Part shown: in pieces, positions 21,359-27,116 of the stretch
How the letters are laid out: every line of letters begins with the position of its first letter
How positions within the stretch are numbered: the first letter of the stretch is position 1
NCBI GenBank assembly: GCA_964582055.1
Contig: CAZOPT010000010.1
Span: 1 to 27,116, forward strand
DNA from: JBKSMP01 sp964582055
Lineage (GTDB): Bacteria; Verrucomicrobiota; Verrucomicrobiia; Opitutales; UBA9783
Direction: 5' to 3'
Length of the DNA: 27,116 nucleotides
Made by a program: the position numbers and the translations under genes
The notes under the pieces: generated by a model
The model's input: the letters and a program-made list of their open reading frames with translations, nothing else
The model's database searches: none
Told to the model about the DNA's origin: nothing

Positions 21359-22461
21359 TTTTTTTTACTATCTTCAGGCAAATGATTCCACAAATCTAGC
21401 AAAGTTTCAATAGCTGCCAGTTTCGTACATTCTACTGATCGCAACAAAATGGCTTCGAAATTTCCTTTTATTGACAAACCACGCTGCAATTGATCTTCAC
21501 CTGATTTTAGAATTTCCAAAATCTTTGCATAAACAAAAGGAACATATTTTTCATTAGTATCAGGTTTCATGGAAGCAACAAACTTATCATGAAACAACTT
21601 TTCAAGTTCAACAAGTACACGATATGCATCACAGCCAGATTGTACGACAGTCTCGACACTCGCTAATAATTGCGGATAATCACCTTCTTCGATTGCCCGA
21701 ACCAAAGCTTCCAAGGCATTATGATCGAGCAATCCATACATCGAACGAACCGCTTCATCGGTCAATTTCCCTTCTGCAAAGGTCAATAATTGATCAAGCA
21801 TGGATTGTGCGTCTCGCATACCCCCTTCAGCTAATTGTGCTATTGTTTTCAATGCACTTTCTTCAGCTTCAAGACTTTCAGCATCAACAATTTTTCGCAA
21901 TTGTTTCTGAATAACATTTGCTTCCAATGGAAAAAACTCAAAATGTTGGCAACGTGAAACAATCGTATTGGGAACTTTATGAATTTCCGTTGTTGCAAAA
22001 ATAAACTTTACATGTGCCGGAGGCTCTTCCAAAGTCTTCAAAAGCGCATTAAATGCAGCTGTTGAAAGCATATGAACTTCATCCAAAATGTAAATCTTAT
22101 AAGCCCCTTCAGCAGGAGCATATTGACAATCTTCTCGTAAAGAGCGAATTTGTTCAACAGAATTATTGGAAGCTCCATCAATTTCTATTACATCCATCGA
22201 ATGTCCTTGGAAAATTGCCTGACAGCGTGGACTTTCAGGATCAAAATCAACACATGGTCCTCCTTCACCATTGAGTGCCATAGCAAACAAACGTGCCGTA
22301 CTTGTTTTTCCTGTACCTCGTGGACCTACAAATAAATACGCATGTGCAATACGTTTTGAACGGATCGCATTCGATAGTGCTTTTACAACCCCATCTTGCC
22401 CTACTAAATCATCAAAATGCTTAGGACGCCAACGTCTTGCGATTACCGTATAATTCTCCAT
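21340..22461 (-). CDS. dnaX: DNA polymerase III subunit gamma/tau (zero-frame gamma-sized product)
   Basis: This is the clamp-loader ATPase of the replisome. The zero frame gives 373 residues: ARRWRPKHFDDLVGQDGVVK at the N-terminus, Walker A GPRGTGKTSTARLFAMALNG, Walker B with IYILDEVHMLSTAAFNALLK, sensor 1 FIFATTEIHKVPNTIVSRCQ, sensor 2 EGGMRDAQSMLDQL, and then domain III helices. The zinc-binding module seems altered: GGPCVDFDPESPRCQAIFQG keeps only two Cys of the usual four. The zero frame ends LWNHLPEDSKKKPLKLG, five codons after a run of nine A, while the -1 frame continues (20966-21358). This is the gamma/tau arrangement known from E. coli (ribosomal frameshift) and Thermus (A9 transcript slippage). 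The ATG at 22461 follows TTTTTATAAA and lacks a clear ribosome-binding site. Confidence 0.96.
   Translation of the reverse strand: MENYTVIARRWRPKHFDDLVGQDGVVKALSNAIRSKRIAHAYLFVGPRGTGKTSTARLFAMALNGEGGPCVDFDPESPRCQAIFQGHSMDVIEIDGASNNSVEQIRSLREDCQYAPAEGAYKIYILDEVHMLSTAAFNALLKTLEEPPAHVKFIFATTEIHKVPNTIVSRCQHFEFFPLEANVIQKQLRKIVDAESLEAEESALKTIAQLAEGGMRDAQSMLDQLLTFAEGKLTDEAVRSMYGLLDHNALEALVRAIEEGDYPQLLASVETVVQSGCDAYRVLVELEKLFHDKFVASMKPDTNEKYVPFVYAKILEILKSGEDQLQRGLSIKGNFEAILLRSVECTKLAAIETLLDLWNHLPEDSKKKPLKLG
21358..21366 (-). promoter_or_regulatory. A9 slippage/frameshift site in dnaX
   Basis: Nine consecutive A on the coding strand encode KKK in AGT AAA AAA AAA CCC. Adding one A to the transcript, or a -1 ribosomal slip, moves reading into the tau frame. 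About 11 bases downstream, TGGTT and AACCA can form a 5-bp hairpin overlapping the zero-frame stop. No Shine-Dalgarno-like stimulator is seen upstream. A simple one-base assembly error in the homopolymer is the alternative. Confidence 0.7.
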
Positions 22462-22591
22462 TTATTTTATAAAAACTGTTTTGTACAAAAAAGACAAGTT
22501 ATTAAAAAGCATTTTTAACAAAAACAACTGTTTGTGTTTCTATCAGAAATTTGGCAAAAATTGAAAAAGAAATTTTATGAGAAATGTAATT

Positions 22592-23620
22592 TTAATGCGC
22601 CCTAATAATTGTTCTATCTTTTAAAATTTGCAAAATCCAGCGTTTATGAGGACCACTTAAGGCACAAGTAGAAAGTCGTTTCAATGGAATGGCAATACAC
22701 CCTTGAAAAGACTCAAACTGTAGCAATTCATGTATTGCTAAAACCCTATTAGGTTGAAAGACTTCCTCTGTATAGGTTACCATACCAATACTTCGTTTAC
22801 CTTTAAAAAGAAATTCCAATTTACCAAAAAGATCTTTACGTTCTTGCGTCAAAAAAGGTAATTCTAGTAATTTAATCCTACCACCAACTGTAGATGGTTC
22901 CAAAACTAAACTATCCTCATTTGCTAGCCAAATTCTTTCTCGCTTTGCAAAAGATCGTTGCAACTGGATAAATTTAGGACATTCTGCAACCGTATTGACT
23001 TTAAAGGCTTCACACAAGGTAATTAGCGGACATAACTTGCAAGTAGGGTTTTGTTTTGTACAACAAACTGCACCTAATTCCATCAATGCTTCATTAAACT
23101 TACCAGGCTGCGTTTTATCCAACAAATTTTGAGCTTTATTTCTAAAAAATTGAACGGCCAAACTTTTAGTACGAAAAGCTTCTGCATGATTGAAAATTCG
23201 CGCCAATACACGAACGACATTTCCGTCAACTACAGCAATGGGTTCATTAAAGGAAATACTTGCAATCGCTGCAGCGATATAATCGCCAATACCGTTTATT
23301 TGCTTCAATTCTGAAAAAGAAGTAATCGGTTCTTCACAATACTTTTTTGCAAAAGCATAAAGATTGTGAGCCCTTGAATAGTATCCTAAACCTGCCCAAT
23401 TAGACATGATTTCTGCTTCATCAGCTTGGGCAAGGACTTGAAAACTAGGATAACGTGCCATCCATTGTTCAAAATAAGGTAATACCGTTTTTACTTGAGT
23501 CTGTTGTAACATAAACTCAGAAACAACCGTTTTATAGAGATTAGGTTCTATACGCCAGGGTAATTGCCGTGCATTTTCTTCAAACCACTGTAATAAATTT
23601 TGACGAAAAAGAATCTCCAT
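22592..23620 (-). CDS. mutY: A/G-specific adenine glycosylase
   Basis: MutY removes adenine mispaired with 8-oxoguanine. With ATG 23620 the protein has 342 residues and starts MEILFRQNLLQWFEENARQL then PWR, the standard MutY opening. Further signatures are VSEFMLQQTQVKTVLPYF (catalytic Glu near residue 35), the helix-hairpin-helix LKQINGIGDYIAAAIASIS, AVVDGNVVRVLAR (catalytic Asp near 132), and the iron-sulfur loop Cys187-x6-Cys194-x2-Cys197-x5-Cys203. The C-terminal part is NUDIX/MutT-like and helps recognise 8-oxoG. The frame is open upstream to 23710, but that would overlap the pseudopilin gene by 77 bases and add residues not found in the family. At 23620 the gap is 13 bases, and TTGGAAC lies just before the ATG. 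Confidence 0.95.
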   Translation of the reverse strand: MEILFRQNLLQWFEENARQLPWRIEPNLYKTVVSEFMLQQTQVKTVLPYFEQWMARYPSFQVLAQADEAEIMSNWAGLGYYSRAHNLYAFAKKYCEEPITSFSELKQINGIGDYIAAAIASISFNEPIAVVDGNVVRVLARIFNHAEAFRTKSLAVQFFRNKAQNLLDKTQPGKFNEALMELGAVCCTKQNPTCKLCPLITLCEAFKVNTVAECPKFIQLQRSFAKRERIWLANEDSLVLEPSTVGGRIKLLELPFLTQERKDLFGKLEFLFKGKRSIGMVTYTEEVFQPNRVLAIHELLQFESFQGCIAIPLKRLSTCALSGPHKRWILQILKDRTIIRAH

Positions 23621-23633
23621 AAGTTCCAAAACA

Positions 23634-24275
23634 TTACCAAACTTGATGTTTTGTATTGTATGCATGCGAGTTTTTAGGAACCGCATCCTTAATATTAGAT
23701 ACAACCGCACCTGTTTTGAAATGAATAAGCTGCTCTTTCAGGTTTTTATAAAACTCCACATGTCCATCCATATAAGCCACCAACCCCCCTTGTTTACCGT
23801 ATAAACTATCTTCTTCCCATTCACCCGTTTCAATATTTAAACCTTTTGAATAGAGCAATGGCGTCGTTTCAAGAGGAACATTGGTGGGAATACCTCGAAT
23901 CACAATCCAACTCAGTTGTAAATCTTTAAAATCTGCTAAAATATCTTGATTAGGGCCTACAATCCTTTTGGGAATCATTTGAGTATCCTGGGTACATACA
24001 TAACAATTAGGATCGTTAATACCACCATTATTGGCTAAAACGGCAGCCCATTTTTGAAAATTAGAAGCAGCATTCAACTCTCGAAAAATATTTGTATCCT
24101 GCGCGCAACTCAAGTAAGACAAAGCTATTTGGCGCAAATTATAAATATCCTTCGCGATTTGAGATTTAAACACCATTTTACGTCCCAATGGGAATAAAAA
24201 ACTCATAAAAATGCTTATAATTGTTATAACCGCTAACAATTCAATAAGAGTAAATCCTTTTTCTCTTTTATTCAT
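23634..24275 (-). CDS. Type II secretion/type IV pilin-like pseudopilin
   Basis: This 213-residue protein has a class III signal MNKREKG|FTLIELLAVITI. The prepilin peptidase site is Gly7-Phe8, with the conserved Glu at position 5 of the mature part, followed by a hydrophobic helix to about residue 31. The C-terminal region contains GGLVAYMDGHVEFYKNL (163-179). This motif is widespread in the very numerous pseudopilins of Verrucomicrobiota, Lentisphaerota and Planctomycetota, and it supports placing the host there. Two Cys in CYVC (91-94) may form a disulfide. It probably joins a pseudopilus or acts in a membrane-bound assembly, and requires a prepilin peptidase encoded elsewhere. The start is 3 bases after the stop of the upstream membrane protein gene, so the two are co-transcribed. 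Confidence 0.93.
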   Translation of the reverse strand: MNKREKGFTLIELLAVITIISIFMSFLFPLGRKMVFKSQIAKDIYNLRQIALSYLSCAQDTNIFRELNAASNFQKWAAVLANNGGINDPNCYVCTQDTQMIPKRIVGPNQDILADFKDLQLSWIVIRGIPTNVPLETTPLLYSKGLNIETGEWEEDSLYGKQGGLVAYMDGHVEFYKNLKEQLIHFKTGAVVSNIKDAVPKNSHAYNTKHQVW

Positions 24276-24278
24276 GTA

Positions 24279-24992
24279 CTAATTATTAAAAACTTCTTCC
24301 CAAGTAAGCTGAGATAACTTTTGCACTTGAGTAAAAAATCGCCAAACAATACATAGCAACCCTAAAGTTGCAGGAACAGCAATAATTGCAAAACTCCATC
24401 CAGTTAGAAGCCCTAATTCGTGATTAAATTCAATACTTCCAGCTGGATGCACAACAAGGTATTTTGCCAAAAGATAATTTAATGTTGCGCTAAAAAAGAA
24501 AAGTCCTGATAAGCTCCATTCGTATAGAATTACATGCTGATTGAGTACTGAAAGGGTTTTATTTTGTTCCAAACGTTCTAAAATAAATTTTGTATTACAA
24601 ATTTGATCATTTAGAAGGAATTTCATTAAAAATGGTGGTTTCCCTAATAATCGTATAATAACCAATCCTACACCAAAAATCGTTGGCACAAGCATTTCAT
24701 TAATCGCTAGTAATTGATTTGAACCTTCAAATAAACCTACACTTCCTTTTACAACAATGCTAATAAGTCCCAAAAATGCAATCCAATTAAAATGTGCTTC
24801 TTTCACCCAATCTAAGATTCCATAAGATAAAGGGCAAAAAATTGCTAATGCCAAAGCAACTTTAGGTGAAACATGTAAAAATGAATGTCCATGCATCAAT
24901 AAAACTGTTGGCAAACAGAGATTAAAAAAAAGTTCCCACAATAAAGACTTGCCCTGATTTTCAGATTGAGCCTCTTTTTTTTCGCTTGTCAT
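24279..24992 (-). CDS. VC0807-like polytopic membrane protein
   Basis: This 237-residue protein has a short hydrophilic N-terminus (MTSEKKEAQSENQGK) and about six hydrophobic segments: LLWELFFNLCLPTVLLM, VALALAIFCPLSYGILDW, WIAFLGLISIVVKGSVGLF, LVPTIFGVGLVIIRLLG, LSGLFFFSATLNYLLAKYLV and GWSFAIIAVPATLGLLCIVW. The order and the FNLCLPT...P...IxGxxGLF pattern resemble the VC0807 family, whose function is unknown. This assignment is by resemblance only. It is the first gene of a three-gene unit with the pseudopilin and mutY. Its start is 39 bases from the start of the divergent AddB-like gene, so both must share a very compact promoter region. Confidence 0.72.
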   Translation of the reverse strand: MTSEKKEAQSENQGKSLLWELFFNLCLPTVLLMHGHSFLHVSPKVALALAIFCPLSYGILDWVKEAHFNWIAFLGLISIVVKGSVGLFEGSNQLLAINEMLVPTIFGVGLVIIRLLGKPPFLMKFLLNDQICNTKFILERLEQNKTLSVLNQHVILYEWSLSGLFFFSATLNYLLAKYLVVHPAGSIEFNHELGLLTGWSFAIIAVPATLGLLCIVWRFFTQVQKLSQLTWEEVFNN

Positions 24993-25031
24993 AGGTCTAT
25001 ATTATTATTTAAAGTAAATTGTATATTCATC

Positions 25032-27092
25032 ATGGTCAAGGTGTTTTTACGTGAATCCGCAAACGCTTGTTTAGAACAATTAAAAGTTCTTTGTAACTCA
25101 TTAACTCAAGCTTGTATCTTGGTTCCTAATCGCACTTATCAGAGAAATTGTATAAAATTCTGTAATCCCAATATTCCTATTTTTACTCCTTCGCAATGGA
25201 TGGAAATATTAGGATTAAGACCGTTGAAATTTGAAGAAAGTCTTTTCCTAAATACTTATAACTCCTTTGATGATCCTGCTATCAATATTACAAATTTACT
25301 GAAACCTTACCCAGAATTGTTTCAACAAACTTGGTTAAATTGGATGAAAGAGTATGGAATACATCATTTTTCTGACAGTGTTCAGACTTGCGTGAAAAGT
25401 TTTCCTTTCGATTCTGTTATTTTATATGGCCATTTTGAATCCAATAACCGCAATATTTTAATAAAAACCTTACAAAATTTAAATGTAAATTGTTATCAGA
25501 TATTGTATAATAACCAAAATAACTCTAGAAAAAATGAAAATTTAAACTCCATAAAAAATTCCGAATGTTTTCAATCTATTTCTGTAAAAAATATTGCAAC
25601 TGAACGATATTTTGTACAAAAATTCTTAGACGAAAATCCAAATGCTGTATGTATAGAATTACCTGGATTATCTTATGAATCTTTATTCCAAAAAACTAAA
25701 AACAAAAACTTAGAAACTTGGTTAGATTGGCAAGAAAAAGGTGATTTAAGTCATTTTCTTATCTATCTAAAAAATTATTTAGAAAATAATTTTGAAGCAT
25801 TTAAGGAGGCAAAAATAAAACTCGAACAAGCTTTTTCTACCTGTTTAACTGACAATCTTAGTCTTTTACAAGCCCATATTTTAAAAAAAGGAAATCATTG
25901 GCTTGAAAATTTCAAACAAGGCAGTTGGCCTACCGAAACCTCATTTAAAGATTTTAACCAAATTTTACAAAAAGTTACACCTGACAATTTCAAAATATTT
26001 TTTAAAAATCTTCCTCAATTTTCATTCATCATAACTAAAGAAGAATTTTTTAACTATTTACGACGCCTCGTAAACAATCAAGAAAAAGCTCTAGAATCTA
26101 TTAAACGACTAGAAGAAGTTTTATACTTTCCTTTTGAAACTTATTTCATTCCACATTGTGTCAAATCTAATAAAGAATCAACCAACCAACGCATTCACTC
26201 CTTTATTGCTTCTGCAGTTTTAGAGGGTAGAAAAGTTACCGTATGCACCCCACAAACTGATAATAATAAGAAAACCTTACAAAGCCTCTATCCGAATAAA
26301 AAAATATTTGAAATTCCATTAAAAAATAAAGGTATTTCAAAATCCAAAACTAGCTTATCCTTACCTCCCAAAGCACTTCAAAACTTATCTTGTAAAAATT
26401 GGGAACGATTTTATTTATGCCCATTGCAAACCTGGATAGAAAATATCTTAAAAACACAAAAATCCCATTTATATTATTTTCGAATAAAAGATAAAATCAT
26501 CGGTGAATGGGTTCATGAAAATTTACAATTTGACAAAAACCCTATCATATTAGAAAATTGGCTCACAATCATTCAAAAAAACACTAATGTACGTTGGCGA
26601 GTTTTGCAACAGACCTTTGAAAAAAACAATCAAAACACACCGCAGGTTCTTAAAACTTGGCATAAAAAAAGCTTACTTTGGGCCCAACAAATGGCATCCG
26701 CCTGTCAAGATCTCTTACCTTATGAATTATACTCCGAATGGACACTTCCAACCGACGCGCCTTTTAAGGGTCGTATAGATCTCCTAGCCATCAGAAAAAA
26801 TGAAGCTATTGTTGTCGATTATAAGACGGCTCTTCATTACCTTTTTACCCCTAAACAAATCAATAAAGGTCATGGTCTGCAACTGTGGCTCTATGGGACT
26901 TATCTACAATCTATCGGGAAATCAGTATACTTAAGAATTATCGACCGTTTTGGAAAATCAACTCAACTCGATTTTGATTCAACAAAACCCGAAGTTGCAG
27001 ATATTGAATCTTGGCTTAATTCTGTTCAAAAATTCGGTACCTATTCCAATTTACCAGAAGAAAATAAAGAGGGACAACCGATGAGCCTATAA
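25032..27092 (+). CDS. AddB-like protein with C-terminal PD-(D/E)XK nuclease
   Basis: This 686-residue protein has its clearest part at the C-terminus. LSCKNWERFYLCPLQTWIEN is the 'LSxxxlExyxxCP' element of AddB and related RecB-family nucleases. IIGEWVHENL supplies the nuclease His. GRIDLLAIRK (Asp583) and AIVVDYKTA (Asp596, Lys598) form the catalytic PD-(D/E)XK core, and QLWLYGTYLQ follows as in the RecB motif. The N-terminus has a strand-like LTQACILVPNRTYQRN, as in AddB's inactive helicase half, but no Walker A. Classical AddB is about 1000 residues or more, so this is a reduced version. Expected partner: a UvrD/AddA-type helicase, probably beyond the window edge. The frame is open further upstream (24966), but that would run into the divergent gene, so ATG 25032 (MVKVFLRESANACLEQL) is preferred. 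Confidence 0.8.
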   Translation: MVKVFLRESANACLEQLKVLCNSLTQACILVPNRTYQRNCIKFCNPNIPIFTPSQWMEILGLRPLKFEESLFLNTYNSFDDPAINITNLLKPYPELFQQTWLNWMKEYGIHHFSDSVQTCVKSFPFDSVILYGHFESNNRNILIKTLQNLNVNCYQILYNNQNNSRKNENLNSIKNSECFQSISVKNIATERYFVQKFLDENPNAVCIELPGLSYESLFQKTKNKNLETWLDWQEKGDLSHFLIYLKNYLENNFEAFKEAKIKLEQAFSTCLTDNLSLLQAHILKKGNHWLENFKQGSWPTETSFKDFNQILQKVTPDNFKIFFKNLPQFSFIITKEEFFNYLRRLVNNQEKALESIKRLEEVLYFPFETYFIPHCVKSNKESTNQRIHSFIASAVLEGRKVTVCTPQTDNNKKTLQSLYPNKKIFEIPLKNKGISKSKTSLSLPPKALQNLSCKNWERFYLCPLQTWIENILKTQKSHLYYFRIKDKIIGEWVHENLQFDKNPIILENWLTIIQKNTNVRWRVLQQTFEKNNQNTPQVLKTWHKKSLLWAQQMASACQDLLPYELYSEWTLPTDAPFKGRIDLLAIRKNEAIVVDYKTALHYLFTPKQINKGHGLQLWLYGTYLQSIGKSVYLRIIDRFGKSTQLDFDSTKPEVADIESWLNSVQKFGTYSNLPEENKEGQPMSL

Positions 27093-27116
27093 AAGACTCA
27101 CGGAAGTCACCCCTAA

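Noticed and set aside
1..27116. CRISPR arrays, insertion sequences, prophage genes, toxin-antitoxin or defence islands
   Set aside because: No regularly spaced repeats, transposase or integrase motifs, or terminal inverted repeats were found. The only long direct repeat is the 55-bp assembly duplication.

Overview
This is an AT-rich bacterial chromosomal segment made mostly of housekeeping and envelope genes. No phage, insertion sequence or CRISPR array is visible. The best guess for the host is a Verrucomicrobiota/Lentisphaerota-like (PVC group) bacterium. This inference rests on the look of ribosomal protein S2 (the NRWLGG and DPT...FPIPANDDS stretches) and on a pseudopilin whose C-terminal part ends in a GGxxxYxDGHVEF motif, a type common in that group. 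The cell envelope is Gram-negative-like: there is a lipoprotein, an ExeA/GspB-type module, an O-antigen-ligase-like protein and a GT90 sugar transferase. Three runs of exactly 100 N (16098-16197, 17818-17917, 19963-20062) show that this is a scaffold, probably from a draft or metagenomic assembly.

Layout. 1-2681 (-): pyruvate phosphate dikinase, complete except for its last residues. 2817-4232: two small unknown genes, a possible structured RNA (about 3240-3450) and a gene-poor stretch. 4233-6675 (+): a phytoene-dehydrogenase/retinol-saturase-type flavoprotein and a GT90 glycosyltransferase. 6706-8424 (+): a 27-codon ORF coupled to infC, then infC overlapping a secreted cell-wall amidase. 8437-9216 (-): TatD-type hydrolase. 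9438-13992 (-): a tightly packed run of six genes, read from right to left: ExeA-like ATPase, two tandem GspB-like membrane proteins, glycine-zipper lipoprotein, OppB-like permease, OppC-like permease. 14085-16065 (+): FtsB-like protein, rpsB, tsf and a strong terminator.

16281-19918 (-): glyA and an O-antigen-ligase/TPR membrane protein interrupted by an assembly gap. 20180-20886 (+): a cysteine-rich secreted protein, a terminator and tRNA-Leu(UAA). 20966-22461 (-): dnaX. Its zero frame stops at a gamma-sized product just after an A9 run, while the -1 frame stays open for another 130 codons, giving a tau-sized product. 22592-24992 (-): an operon of a VC0807-like membrane protein, a pseudopilin and mutY. 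25032-27092 (+): an AddB-like protein with a C-terminal PD-(D/E)XK nuclease.

The most interesting points are the dnaX A9 recoding or slippage site, the ATPase plus two GspB paralogues fused into one gene run with an orphan oligopeptide permease pair, the candidate structured RNA, and two assembly problems (a 55-bp duplicated contig end, and a gene tail in another frame across a gap). No clearly new multi-gene defence or mobile system is visible.
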